This document shows positions 1-12,037 of a DNA stretch of 64,000 nucleotides, one piece after another; position 1 is the first letter of the stretch, and the number at the start of each line of letters is the position of its first letter. A model generated the notes under the pieces. That model did not search any database and had not been told where the DNA came from. It saw only the letters and a list, made by a program, of their open reading frames with translations. A program made the position numbers and the translations under genes. This DNA comes from Lactarius indigo (lineage: Eukaryota > Basidiomycota > Agaricomycetes > Russulales > Russulaceae), in assembly GCA_025766275.1 (NCBI GenBank), contig JAFKAC010000011.1:806001-870000 (forward strand), read 5' to 3'.

Positions 1-554
1 ATGCAAAGAGATTAGAGGAGCGCCTGTCAGTGTCAATTTTTCCGCACCCGTGAACACCTCGTGCCCGCAGACAGTTCGAATCGACGCCGCCATACAGTCA
101 CGTTGGTAGCTTACATCCTGGCGCTTGGCTAACCCTTTCGCCTTCTTGAGGGCTATGTTTCGGTAATGGGTACACCAAAACTGGAATACACTGGCACTTG
201 TTCGATGTTCATGAAACGAATCCACTGGGTTCCACCCCGTCGAACCCCCACTGGCATGTACCGCTTTTCTCCTTTTACACCCTCCACGAGGAAACTGTTT
301 TGCCTTCTGCCAGGTTTGTGTCATGTCATTCAATGTTGACAGCGGACGAGTACCCTATCTTTGGGCACAGAAACCGCACGGTTATGTCGTGTAAGGCGCG
401 TCTTTCTTATTCTCTCCTTTTCAAAAACCTTTGTACCTGGGACAGCAGCCCTCTGCAAGGTAGTTTTTCTATGCACGGATGCGACTCTAATTCTCGACGC
501 CAGGTCGGTATTGTTCCTCTTTGGTTAACGTAATGGGTGCAAACATAGTCCTAA
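1..554. other. No supported gene
   Basis: Short open frames occur on both strands but none shows a recognisable domain, a convincing intron chain or conserved motifs. It may contain the 3' end of a gene lying left of the window. Confidence 0.3.
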
Positions 555-1287
555 GTGACTATGAACTGCGTCCTGGCCAGCGAAGGTTTCCCGCAGTTTC
601 AAAGTAGCGCGACTCGTCCACAACTCTCTCACTTCCCGAATACGTCGCTGAGGCACAGCAATAATGGATTAATCTTTGAAACGTATGCAGCTAAAGAGCG
701 GAGTAGGCTCATTTTTGCGGCATTCAGTAGTCCGCTGGTCCAAGCGCTGGTCCGTATCATGCAAGGTTTGGACTGGGCTGATTCTTCAGATCTCAGATGC
801 CAAACATCGGGCTCAGGTTTACAAAAGCTTCCACTACAGTTGACGCACATTGATGAGGAAGATTTCACCGTTCGAGTAGCGATCCAATTCACAGGGGATG
901 GGCGATAGTAGGAGTCCGTTCGTATGCGATAATGGCCAAGAGATAAGTAGCCCTGTTTAGGCCCTCGTCGAAGAGGAGCTCAGTGACGACGGCGACGGCG
1001 CGGCATTGACCAAAAGACGACAGCGCCTAGTCCGAAACCAACGACGAGTCCAGCAATTGATATTTCCTAGTAAAGATACAGAGACCGACCCGTCAAACAC
1101 GTCAGATTGGGAAAGGGAGACGAAATGCTCCGTTGGGCAACTCGGTGGGGCAACACAGAAGAGGCGAGCCGCGCCCAGCGCTAAACGGGCTGCCTCCCAG
1201 ACCTTCGGGCGCTCCAGAGGATGGTCCTCCCCAAGGTCCTCCCGCCGTGGAGGCTGCCGCAAAGAATACGAGCTCAAACAGAGGTGA
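555..1287 (+). CDS. Possible two-exon hypothetical gene
   Basis: I do not recognise this. An open frame at 555-908 is followed by a possible intron ending in the acceptor at 958-960, and a second open stretch 961-1287. The second part starts with an acidic run (EEELSDDGDG) and continues with a basic one (TKRRQRLVRNQRR), then becomes Arg/Ser/Gly-rich. The acid-then-base pattern could belong to a nuclear protein, but no leucine zipper or zinc ligands follow. Start and donor are uncertain, and overlapping minus-strand frames exist. It lies just downstream of the 3' end of the convergent C1 gene. Confidence 0.25.
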
Positions 1288-1497
1288 TGGAATGGTAGCT
1301 CGCATTGCACCATTGAGTCATATGTAAAGATATTTCCCTTTCATATATCGTGATGGTAAATAAATAAGTACGTATCGTGTGACCTTAGTTCGTGAATGGA
1401 ATCTCGTGATCTCGGAGAAGAACATGACTGTCGTACATGAACAACAAGAACAAATGACGCAACGTACAAGTCGTAAATGTAAATGCATGAAAGGGCC

Positions 1498-4400
1498 TCA
1501 GACAGCGACAACATGAACGTCCACTCTCTCGCGATCGGGGATCCGATGTAAGCTGCCACCAGAGTGGCCGTATGGGAGCGAAGATGGATTCCCCCGACGT
1601 AGAATCAATGAGAAAAAGTCGTTACGCACGCTGTGGACATGTTCCAGCGCATTCGTAATATATGGTAGGAATCTGTCGAGCCACACTCCCTTTTCTTCAC
1701 TGGATTCCCAAGCACTTCGGATGCACCACACAATCAGGGCAGCTACAACGACCGACGTCACAGCGACGGAGATTCGTGTTGACAGGTTCGAGATACTGAA
1801 GCAAAGCAATAGCAGAGCGATGGAAAACATCACCATCCTGTCGTCCGTGTCCGAGGAAAGAAGATTCATAAATGAGCTCGAAGACCAATAAATCAGAAAC
1901 GACCTACGCCCACATCAGCAGCGCCCATGGAAGACTGAAGATAATGGCCATCGGCTCAAGACCGAAGAGTCGGTGAGTATTTTGGTAGAGGTAAGTCGAC
2001 TGCAGAAGTGCACTCAGCCAGAAATAAAAACTTGGGTTCTACTGTTCACTCACCGCGCCTGCCGGGTCTTCCTTCTGCTTAGTACGATTGTGGCGAACCA
2101 AGAGCATGCCGATCACAATGCTTCCGGCGCTCGCCTCTACCGACATGCAGCTGGCGATCTGCGCGGCAGACGTGAAGATTTTAAGATCGCTTGCCCTCGA
2201 TAAAGGATTGTTGATATTAGAAATGATAACGCCAGGTATGGCGAGGAAACCAACGTTCGCTGTAAGCATGACGGTCGACTGCAAAGTCGAGGAACTGAGA
2301 AATCTAGGATTGGTGGCAGTGCAATGACATACCCAGAGGATCAGTTCTCCCCATTCCTCTAACAGCTTGGTCATGAAGCTTTTCCAGACTGTCTCAATGA
2401 TAACCTCATCAGTCCACAACTTCTCCAAATCTCGTAGATGAACCTCCGGTGCCAGGAAAAGCAAAGGGGAGAGAAACGTGATGAGTGCCGTTCTTTCTCG
2501 GCCTGGATTGGAATATACTGTTTTGTTCCTTTCTAAACGGGCGCTCTTCTGTCCGTGGAAATATAGAAATCTCCAATGTGCTAAACACACACATCAGTGA
2601 ATGAAGATCACCTTTGATCGTTCCGAATTTACCAAAAAAAGAAAGCAATCGAGCTTGAGGTCCCTATTAAGAACAGAACAAAGCAAATATTGCTCTGGAC
2701 TCACTAATTGCAGCAGTGTGGTACACCAAACCAGTATCGGACCCTGGGCCATAAAGTTAGCAAAGCACTGCTCACTGTCACAATAGGTGCTTGAATGTAC
2801 CCTTAGCATTACGGACAAGTCTGATCATTTGCTGCATTGTATCGGCATCGTATGGCAGAGTCGAAGACTTTGAGGTCATCACATCTGTGGTTTCAGCGGT
2901 TGAGCCCTATGAAGAGAGTACTGCGGTAATACAAATTCACCCATGCAGCCATGCGACAAGATCCCCACGAGTTCATCATAGACGGCCTGCACGAGACGGC
3001 GACCATCGAAAACGGCTGGAAAGAGAGACCAGTGGGTCCTATGAGGAGAATATCAGTGCTTACATAAAGTCTAGCCTACTTTATACCCGACGTACCAATA
3101 AAGAGCCTCTAATCGATGCCCTGTGCACCAGGTTAGTGAGAACATAGAGCGTATTGAGGATTAAAATCTGCGACGCACTGACATGAGCGGGTGACTCGAC
3201 ACCGAATAGTTCAGATATCATGTGAGTCGCGTCGTACGTGTCCAGCCAGAACAAGCAACGGGTTTCGTGGCAAGCGTAGTAATAAGACCACTGTATCCGC
3301 CCGTCTTCTGAGGGCATAATGTCGAGCGTCAAGTCATAGTTCTGTGATGGGATGACTACTTCCTCTTGACCCAGGATCCTCTGTAGGTAGTGATAGAAAT
3401 CGTCCATTTCATCCCTTAAGACAGGGTCATGCATGTCTGTGTCGGTGAATAACCTCTTCAATTGCCGGTTGGTCGTAATTTATTGTTTGTCAGGACCTGA
3501 TGCACGCACCCTGTCTTTATCGAAGAAGTAGAGAGCACCATCTGGATGTGTTGCTGGTACCCAGGGTGCACAATCCTCTTTGAGAGAGCCTTGATCACGG
3601 CTCGTCTGCTCTGGGACACTGAGGAGCGGTCTCCGTTAGATATCGATAATCACGCAAGTCTCATACGTACTAAAGGAACGTTCTTGCCAGAGGTGGGATC
3701 TCAAAGAATGTTCTTTCGCGGGGCCTGCCAAAAGGAAGATTAAACGTTTTGATAGTCGTAGATAATGTAGTCTACTTGCACTGTGACGTCCTTCGTGTAT
3801 CTTGGAACTTGTTCGGAGTTTATCAATTGCAAGAAGCGACCAGTGGGTAGATCAAAGTTTGAACTAGCAGAAGGGGAGGAGGCCGTAGGACTGTTTGTTG
3901 ATGCCTCACGTGTATCGGGGGCGTCAGTGACGGGAGATGACTGGTCAATTGGAGAGCCTATGTCGTACGGCTCATCTGTCAGCGGCGGTAGGTTTGTCGA
4001 AGGACTGAGAGGGAGCGAATCTGTTGATGGGTTCACTACTCCCACGATCACACTCGTCGAAGACTGCCTTCTGCGATGTCCGTGGAGACTTGGTGGACTT
4101 AGCGGCGCATGGGCGGGGGAAGAAACCGAAGGGGTATCTATGGGACTTTTTCTGTCGTCGACGTGCGTCGGAGGATGCAGGTTCGTGGTAACGACTTCGA
4201 GTCGAGGAACTCGAGGAATCCTATCTGTCGGGGAGGGTGATCTAGACGGGCGCTCTCTTGACGGCGACGGAGACGGAGACGGTCCACGTCCAAATTGGCG
4301 ATGAGGGGCTCTTGGAAAAGATCGTGCTGTCTGACGACCGAGTGGCGTGTGCAGGGATTCGCGTGAGTGCGTTTGGATCATGGAGAGCCTATCACTGGCA

Positions 4401-4843
4401 CTGGCGCGGCTGTGAATGCTCAAGTTGGCGGAGCTACGGTTAGGGTGAATCCCTGTGCTGACGACAATCGTCGGGTTGGCATGATCTCGATGAGTCGGAG
4501 GTTCCACTGTGAGGCTGGCTGGAGGACTGGTGCGAGAGGATGATGGTTGTTGGCCCGACACGTCATGTAAGTCCGGGTGGCCCGCCGATGTTGGAATGTG
4601 ACTTGCAGCCACCACCCCCTCCCCCAACTGTAAACGGGCCTCCGTCCGGGAAAACGACCGTTCCGTCTGCGCGGGTTTATAAGATGCATCCCGTTTTCCG
4701 CCATGCCACAGGTGGTTCACGCCCAATTTGCGACCGAGGAAGGCCAAAAACAAAGCCCAACGCTTGAGGTGATGCCGAATGGTACCCTTTGTAAGGCGTA
4801 ACTTGCGCAAAAGATCGAGAAGGAAACTGAATATGGAGGCCAT
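1498..4843 (-). CDS. WW-like domain membrane protein, copy C1
   Basis: Multi-exon gene of an Agaricomycete family often annotated as WW domain protein; function unknown. I start it at the ATG at 4843 (MASIFSFLLDLLRKLRL), because all paralogues start at the equivalent MASILxLF; an upstream in-frame ATG at 4981 is not conserved. Exon 1 has a basic amphipathic N-terminus ending LAFLGRKLGV, a long Ser/Pro-rich disordered part and the conserved tail LINSEQVPRYTKDVTVQVD. Then come PRERTFFEIPPLARTF, the WW-like PWVPATHPDGALYFFD, KRLFTDTDMHDPVLRDEM, LEALYWTHWSLFPAVFDG, AHWRFLYFHGQKSARLER, and about four membrane segments near the C-terminus (VMFSIALLLLCFSIS is one). Downstream exons look intact. One splice site is odd: where C3 has a GT donor after the QVD-coding region, C1 has CT. 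It is the only copy on the minus strand. Span 3346 bp. Confidence 0.72.
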
Positions 4844-6379
4844 GCAATGTGCGCAAGGCTCATAGGACCAAGGAGTGACGGGCCCTTGCAGCAAGTTCTT
4901 GAGCAAACGCGGAGGCGCTGGTGCCTCATGCCGGTCATCGCCACCTATCGCTACAGCTCGTGTATTCGGGGCGGATTCCACCAGTTCAGTCGTTTAATAC
5001 AGCCCTACAGCAGAGGGCTCTTGTTCTCATGGTGCTTATCCCTGGCCTTTATTATTTGATGCGTTGTCTACCCCAAAGAGTATCTCTGCTGGAACATGGG
5101 CCGCCGCTGAAGGTACGTTCATTATGTCTAGTAGTACTTGTAAGGTTCTATCTCAAGTAAAAAATTCTCAAACATCTTTCGTCGAATGTTACTTTGTCGA
5201 AACAGACTCCCCAGGGAGTCCTTTCGAGTCCTGTGTCGTGCTCGTAAGAGACAGCTACTTACAGCACCGCTCACGTAAATATTTCTCACGATCGACTAGG
5301 GTTATCATTATGTAAACCTGTCTGTTCATTTCGGGAAATTCAACCAAAGCCGTCTGTAAGAGCCCAATACTGTGCACGATACAGTGGCGTGAAGACCGAG
5401 ATGTGTGTGCCATATATGCCGGTGTAATCACCTCACAAGCCTCTGTTAGCACCCCCAGTATGTGCAGTTGTAAAAAAGTCTGTAAGTGATTGCTCTGGGG
5501 CTTGGCGAGCTTGGCGAACTTGAACGTCTCAAGAACTATTTCAATAACTGCCTCGTGTGCACACATGGTGAGACTATCTTCGGTCAACACGCCTTCATTC
5601 GGCCTTCAGGCGACGCCGTCCTTATCAGCAGTACATTTCATAATCCAGATCCCCACGGTAGGGTAGTGTGGGACTCGGGCTGAGTCTACCCCAGCTCTGG
5701 CGTAGATCGTTATCTCGGGTCCCCCCAGTTCTCTTATACCACTCCAGACCAAAACCTAGGACAGACACATAGCCTCAAAAATGCAGTCCACTAGTACAGT
5801 TTGGCCGTAAGTGACAGCAAGCTACCCCTTATGTACCAGATAAGAGCCGATCACCGGCAGGAATAGCGATGCCGTCTCGGGCGAAATATCGGCCAGTGTT
5901 GCTAACAACAAGTCGAGCGCCCCTACTTATGGGACCGACTCAGCCGTCGAAGCAGAGTAAGTACTCTTTTCTATCTCCACCACAGCTCAGAATTGATGCT
6001 CGGCCTTTCAACTCATTATGCATTAAGTTTGGAACAGGCGATGAGGCGCTTTGCTGAACGAGGCCCGCCATCCGGTCCTGCACGTGGTCCGCCGTCCCAC
6101 CCTGCACAGTACCCCTCACGCGACTCAGCCTCGGGCACTTCCCATACCGCTCCTCCCGCCTCGACTACTGGAAACGGTCGCAAGCCCGCCCAGACGGCTA
6201 TTGGGCATACTACGTCGTCGCAGAAGAAGGCCCGGAACTGAGGCGTGGGTTGGGTGGTGGAGTCGTGTATTAAGTCGGGCTATTGTTTTCCTCTCTCACA
6301 TGGAATGCTGGGTTCAAGTTATGCTTCGGCTGCGTTCGTATAGTGGAGTTAGTGAATGCGTGTTGTGATCTCGTATAGG
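4844..6379. other. Intergenic, no firm gene
   Basis: Contains short frames only. A minus frame at 5255-5590 (contains KFAKLAKPQSNHLQTFLQ) and a plus frame at 5993-6241 (Pro/Ser-rich, ending QKKARN) are the best of them, but neither has introns, family motifs or a paralogue in the window. The first part is probably the promoter of C1. Confidence 0.3.
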
Positions 6380-6560
6380 AGCATAGTTGTACATGAATGA
6401 AGAAAACAGACGACGCGGCTCCATTGTAAATGCAGGAAAGCCATAGTAACTATGTATTACGGTGAGTATTCTGGTAGAGGTTACATGGTAACACAAGTCG
6501 CATGTACTCAGCAAGAACTTGCCCAAGCCAATGGTAGTAAAGCTCTGGAGCCCGAACATT
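6380..6560 (-). pseudogene. Relic of a WW-like family gene 3' part
   Basis: Two short blocks resemble C1 at the DNA level in the same order and orientation. The first (about 6390-6440, gtacatgaa...gtaaatgcaggaaag) matches the end of C1 around 1434-1495. The second (about 6459-6515, ggtgagtattctggtagagg) matches C1 around 1972-2010. In C1 these are about 480 bp apart but here they adjoin, so the relic has an internal deletion. No coding frame survives. The match was made by eye. Confidence 0.4.
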
Positions 6561-6901
6561 GGAACTGAGATCTGACACATCGATTCTATCTAACATGCAC
6601 CGAAGCTATGTGTGGAACGTGTGAGACCCGACATTGACTATGTTCGGGGTAATTTGAGTCTAGAGCTGGCTCGCAGTCGTAGTACGTAGTAGGCTCAAAC
6701 ACTATGTGGGTTCTAATCGGATTGACGACCGATGACATCAGATAAATGGTCGACCGCAGACGAGGCCCGCACCATTTCTCGGGTTGATTCGGGTCAGATG
6801 GCCTATATATACTGTATGACTGTAACCAATAGACCTCCAAGCCCTTTCAATTCATACCTTACGCTCGCTCTAACCCCCAAATTCTCTTATACCGTCACGA
6901 C
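6561..6901. other. Intergenic
   Basis: No gene seen. It probably holds the promoter of the small gene starting at 6902; a TATA-like stretch (cctatatatactg) lies near 6800. Confidence 0.3.
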
Positions 6902-7279
6902 ATGTCAACACACCATGACCATGAGTCCACCCACACTGTGAAGAGCTTCACGGAGCACACAGAAGAGGTTCGGGAGGAATCAAGCGTCGGAAAGAAGGTC
7001 GGAGAGGGTGTCCAGTATGGCATTTTCGCAACAATATAGACCGCCGCACATGCTCACTTGGTTATCTAGTGGCGCATTGAACATTGTCCACGGTACAGTA
7101 CATCGACCTAGACAACCGGTTTCCGTCTGACTCGCTTATCAGGAATCGGAGAATCGATACGAGGTCTTGCGATAGACCTCGCCGATTTTGGCAAGGGATC
7201 CGGAAAGGATATCGCTGAAGATGGTAAAGCGGAAGTCAAGCAAGGTGTGAGAAAACTAGAAGAGAGCGTCCATCGGTGA
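6902..7279 (+). CDS. Small conserved basidiomycete protein (VHGxGExIRG type)
   Basis: Three exons, 6902-7014, 7070-7092 and 7143-7279, join in frame through GT-AG introns of 55 and 50 bp. The product of about 90 residues has a charged N-terminus (MSTHHDHESTHT), then GALNIVHGIGESIRGLAIDL and a charged helix-prone tail (GKAEVKQGVRKLEESVHR). Small proteins with a central VHGxGExIRG motif followed by an Asp/Glu/Lys/Arg/Gly-rich tail are common in basidiomycetes and have no known function as far as I recall. The 23-nt middle exon is short but is needed to complete the motif, which supports the model. Confidence 0.6.
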
Positions 7280-8868
7280 TGACGCGACGCCATGATCAAG
7301 TCAGGTGCATTTCCTTATTTTCTTTGTGATGATGCACGTTTAAAGTTTCGTTAGTCCGCAGGACACTCTGTCGTTTGTTCATTCCCTCTCGTACTAGTTG
7401 TATTTGGTCGACAATTGCTTGTTGCGGGCTTGGTTGCAACTTGCAAGAGCAAAGTCTGGATGATATGATGCATTTATTGTGTAACATTTACTGTAATAGG
7501 ATTAATTCGAGCTTTACCATTGTTCTCATCCGATCCGTGTAGTGAGGGCGCTCCGCTATGGTCATGATTGTGTTGTGTTCTTCAAGCTCGACCGTTTCCT
7601 TCCTTGGGTAAACACGTGACGGCCCGGCTTCAGGTTGTCCGACTTATTGCCTCCCAGTAGTGCCTTGCGCAGCGCCGTTTCTCTATCTAGTGGTTAACAA
7701 AAATTGACGTTACTGTTCCGTCTCCCTTGGGGTCAAATGCGCACACATACCGAGAAAGTAAACTCTTGTGATCTGGTGCGTGTGAAGACCTGCACTTGGT
7801 GCCCTGCATGCAGACGCCGAGATTGTAGAACGGCCTGAGAATTCCATTCCGCTCGCGGTTCCAATCACTCGGAATCCAACTCGACCCAGTAATGGGAACA
7901 CTTGGTCAAACGCGATAGACCCATCATCCTCGTCGGCGTCGTTGCGTTCAGTCTTGACGCATAACGTCTCAAGCGTCTTCCCTCCTTCAGTGGACTCCAG
8001 ATTCCGAATCTTGTTGGACGAGGGCCTCGAATATGCCAGCACTTGTTCTTAGCGGCTCTACTTGGCGCGATGACACGGGAAGTAGCACGAGCTAATGTGT
8101 CGCATAGAGCTGGAGGCTCCCTTTGCGCGCTCGGCCACGACGACCACGCGCATTCATAAACATCGGATCGAGGACGAAGGCGCGCAGAGCGCAGTGCTCT
8201 GAAACGCCGTATCTAGAAACGTAGTTGCATATCATTGGCCCACGGAACCATGCAAAACTCACACTTCCACCTTCAACTATGCCGCGGCCGTGTTCGAGAG
8301 GTAGATGATTTCAAAGATAGCGACGAAAAGGAAATGAAACTTACCAGTGCACGTCCCTACGCGAGTTGAAGCCACTCTGAGAAAAGCCCGTATACGTGAC
8401 CATACGGCGTGTAGCGCGGCCGTGGTGAGAGCACAGGATATCAAAAACGAGGTCGAAGAAGATCGTCAGAACGATTTGTGAAATGGGTGCCTATTCGCTA
8501 TTAAATGTCACTGCGTCCAGCCGCTGCCGGAAGCTGTACGGTGATTAGAAAGTACAACTGATCATTATACGGACACAGCTCACATCGGGGCTGGGCTCAG
8601 TGCGGTCAACAATGGGCTGGATGGCACTGAGCTAAACGGCGATGACTCAGGGTGTCGACGACGATGACGCCCCACGGGGTGACATAGCTGCACACTGCTG
8701 GTGACGGGGGCGGTAGCGATGGCGGTGCGTGTGGGAGTGACACAGGTGAAGGCAAGAGTTTTGTGGAATTTTGCCCAGGGGCGTGGTGTCGTCCCGGTCT
8801 TGTGACCGCCGGAGAAAACCGAAACGGGGTGGGAATCCGGCCCGGTAAACCAGGACAAGGACATTAAC
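7280..8868. other. Intergenic with ambiguous minus-strand frames
   Basis: On the minus strand, roughly 8480 to 7710, one can chain open stretches through possible introns. One chain reads ISCALTTAALHAVWSR and continues Arg-rich; an overlapping chain in another frame contains DGSIAFDQVFPLLGRVGF. They exclude one another and neither is a family I know, so I do not call a gene. The minus frame at 8580-8870 overlaps the promoter of the F-box gene and looks like chance. Confidence 0.3.
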
Positions 8869-11476
8869 ATGGCTCGGGGACGTTCCGCTAAAAAACGAAA
8901 GCTCGATCGTGGGGGATTGCCGTCGCGAGAAGCCCAGACGTCGCGCTTGGATATCGTCCCTGTCGAGATCCTGGCTGAAATCCTCTATTATGTCCCCTCT
9001 CCCAAAGACGTCCTCTCTGTTGCACGTTGCAATAGGAGGTTATGCACGACCCTTCTCAACCCCTCCAATGTAATGATATGGCGTCGCGCTCGCAGTCATT
9101 GCATCGTACCAGATCTTCCTCCACCTCCACCGGGCTGGAGTGAGTCCGCATATGCTGCGTTTATATTCGACGCAGGAAATTGTTATGTGTGTCGCCTCTC
9201 GTTCCTACTCGTTCTTTATGCCCATAGTCGACTAGGTCTGCGGTATGCGGACGCAACGAATGTTTCTCTCGTTCGTCATCAGGGCTCGTTTATGTGGGAA
9301 GGTGTGTATTATGCATATGTCATGTCAACATCTGGCTCAGGCTCTCTCATTCGTAGCACGAATGTCGCAAAACATTCTTAAAGTATGTCATGCTAATAAC
9401 TCTTATTCTCTCTACCCCTGATTTCTGTCGGTATCAAGTGAACATCTCGTTATCCGAGTCTTTGCATACAATATCGAATCGAAAGAGTTCCTTCTTCAGC
9501 GCAGACTGAGACAATTAGATATGCGCCCTTCTGCTGGCTCTGTTCCTCCGTGGCCCTCAGATCATACCTATTACTATTGTCAGTTTCATTTTCCCTTGTG
9601 ATCGAATCATTTCTGGACCTCCTGACTTGAATTGTTGATCGTCAGGTCTTCGGACTGACTTGGAAGAGGTCACGACAGAGTACGAGGAGATGGTTGCAGG
9701 GGGGATACCTCGGGATGACTATTTACTGGTTCGTCTTTCGAATCTAACAATTATGATCACCCTCTAACGTTGCGCACCAGCTTCATGAAGCTGATATCCA
9801 ACTCCAACGTCGTGTATTTGAGGTTCGTGTTCACATGTTCAGGCAGAGAGACCTCCGCTGACGGGTTGGCAGCATGCGAGCTTACTATTTGAGTGGCGCC
9901 AAATGTGGAGCCGCAGATACCGATTGACGCAGGCATCAAACACGGCTTTGTGAGTATCGTGTCTACCTCCTGATTGTCTCCCCAGTTAAGTCCCCCTTAC
10001 GATTAGTGCTCGGAACTTTGCAAGGGCAGCAGGCTGGGACCTCCATGATTTTCTGAACAACCCTACCTACCTTTCCCTGCACCGAAGTCACAAACATTGT
10101 CTCGAGACCATTCCAGAAAGCGGTATATTTTGATTTTGACCCTTCAGTGAGAATTAGCTAATGGAGTCACAGTCGTGTGCTCACTTACGACAAGAATCGA
10201 TGCTGAGATTCTCTCTCAAATGGAGAAAAAGGAGCGAAAGCGGAAGGCACATGCCCAACAAATTAGAAGAGCCGATATCGCCCGGCACTACGATCGCCTC
10301 GTTGAGGGAAAGAGTCACTCCATGCTCCCCACCTTGGCCGAGTTTCGAGGACTGCCAATTATCAAAGCACTACAAGACCGAGATGATACCGCACCCCTTC
10401 CATCGGATAGCGCCAATTCTTCCTCTGCTGGGCCGGTCGAAATATCACGAGTACTGAAGTCCGAGTTAAAACGCCCACAGCTAATCGGTGGTATGATCAA
10501 CAGCGACCTCAAACAATGGGCCGATACAGCGCTCCGAGAATTCGACGCGATTCTGGGGCGACCAAATTGGAAACGAGCATCGACGAAGTTGCTCCACCCA
10601 TCCGAGCGGGTCGATGCCCGTTTTATTTGCATCCTGTGTCACAGCACACCTAAGGGGCAGATCACCCCGGAGTCACTAGACCTCCGTAGGGCATGTGCAC
10701 ATAAGTGTGCGAATCATCACAGGAAGACAACAGCGAGGAGGAAACCAAGGACCGAACAATTCATCCCAGATCAAAAGGTGCACGTCAGCTCCCCGAGTCG
10801 CAGACGAAGTACACTAATCTTCCCCTCTATAGGCCATAGACGTGCTTTCTCAAGCTCTGAGTCTAGTAGGGCTCAGGGCAGAAAATCGAGAGACTGAGGG
10901 CGAAGTAAATTCCATCGGCGCAAGATTTCTCTGTAAATCGTGTGATTCGCCAACGATCATGGACTTCTGGCGTCTAGTATTTGTCATTTTACTCTTAGGA
11001 TTTCCTCGCTCTCCTGACCTGTCCGCGATTAGGTTGGGCATTGCCGCAGGCATGATAAAATGGAAGTTGCGCTGATTTCTACGGCCGAAGCCGTTACACT
11101 GATGGCCGGGCACCAGTACGATGCGGGGTCCTTTGCATTGTACACCGCCCGTACAGACGGAGCGAACAAAATGAGGCAGACAAAGACCTTCGGTTGTCGC
11201 CATTGCCAACCTGAAATTCTCAAGCCAACAAGAGCGCGTCGTTCGCAGAACCGCGGTGACCGCGTGGAGAAGCGATTTACTTTCGATGGCTTGGTGTCTC
11301 ATGCCAAAGAAAAGTGAGTTTTGGATCTCTTTCTACCGTGAGCATGCGGTGAATGAGTCATGTACTGTTACAGGCACGGGATATATCCCATGGGCGAAGA
11401 AGATTTCTATAGAGACACCCGCGTCGCGAAGGAAGGGGAAGTACAGAAAACGGCCCAAAATAATACGATGGAGTGA
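8869..11476 (+). CDS. F-box protein with Cys-rich segment
   Basis: Multi-exon gene for a predicted substrate-recognition subunit of an SCF ubiquitin ligase. Exon 1 has a basic N-terminus (MARGRSAKKRKLDR) and an F-box at about residues 28-75 (LDIVPVEILAEILYYVPSP, then VARCNRRLCTTLL, IWRRAR). After an intron at about 9187-9235 the frame reads CYVCGMRTQRMFLSFVIRAR and LCGKHECRKTFL, a Cys-rich possible zinc-binding part typical of Agaricomycete F-box proteins. Later exons are charged (RLRQLDMRPSAG, EMEKKERKRKAHAQQIRRA) and carry further CxxC pairs (FICILCH, CKSCDSPT, GCRHCQPE). The last exon ends NNTME at the TGA 11474-11476. I count about ten introns of 45-60 bp with a clean frame throughout. 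The target is unknown. Confidence 0.75.
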
Positions 11477-12037
11477 AGGCGGCCGTCGATGCAGTCTTCT
11501 GGGAAAGCGAAGACCAGCCGTCTACCTTATTCCCTTGGAATAGCGGCCTTGACCTAATAAATAACTGAGTAATAATTGGCCCTCGGTTAGTCAACACGGA
11601 GAGCGTCGTGCTCACACACTGGCAAACTTCGCTTCTAATGCTACTATATTGGTGCATGAACATATGAGCAGGCATTCCTGGTTAGGTCACTGGGTGATTT
11701 ACGTAAGTTCTTGTTCTCAGTGGCATGGCACAGTAACTTTAAGTTGCGGGGATCTTGTCCGTGGTTACGCGAATCACCAATGCACTTCACTATGGCCACC
11801 AAAAGAAGTCAACCTTCAGGGAGCTTTTACGGTGTTATATCGGTCCTGCGCGGCCGATACTTACCTGAGTCCTCTTGTATGGTGGTGAACCGTGGCCGAA
11901 TGTTCGGATACGCGCTCTACCATTACCGTGAAATACGCGGATTGTCTGGCTGACTATTGACTTTCCCGACTATAAAACAACGTCACCGGGTGCCATGGCC
12001 GAAGCTTTTCTTGCCATCCGCGAACTGCTTTTTCGTC
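11477..12037. other. Intergenic, promoter region of first GH47 gene
   Basis: No coding chain seen. An upstream in-frame ATG at 11957 could lengthen the next gene, but I prefer 12038 because it gives a proper signal peptide. Confidence 0.35.

Noticed and set aside
1006..1287. Basic stretch TKRRQRLVRNQRR as a bZIP domain
   Set aside because: The characteristic N-x7-R spacing followed by leucine heptads is not seen.
3783..4443. Plus-strand open frames of 173 and 61 codons
   Set aside because: They are the antisense shadow of exon 1 of C1, whose minus frame is conserved in C2-C5.
4844..4981. Start of C1 at the upstream ATG 4981
   Set aside because: The 46 residues before MASIF have no match in paralogues, which all start at the equivalent Met.
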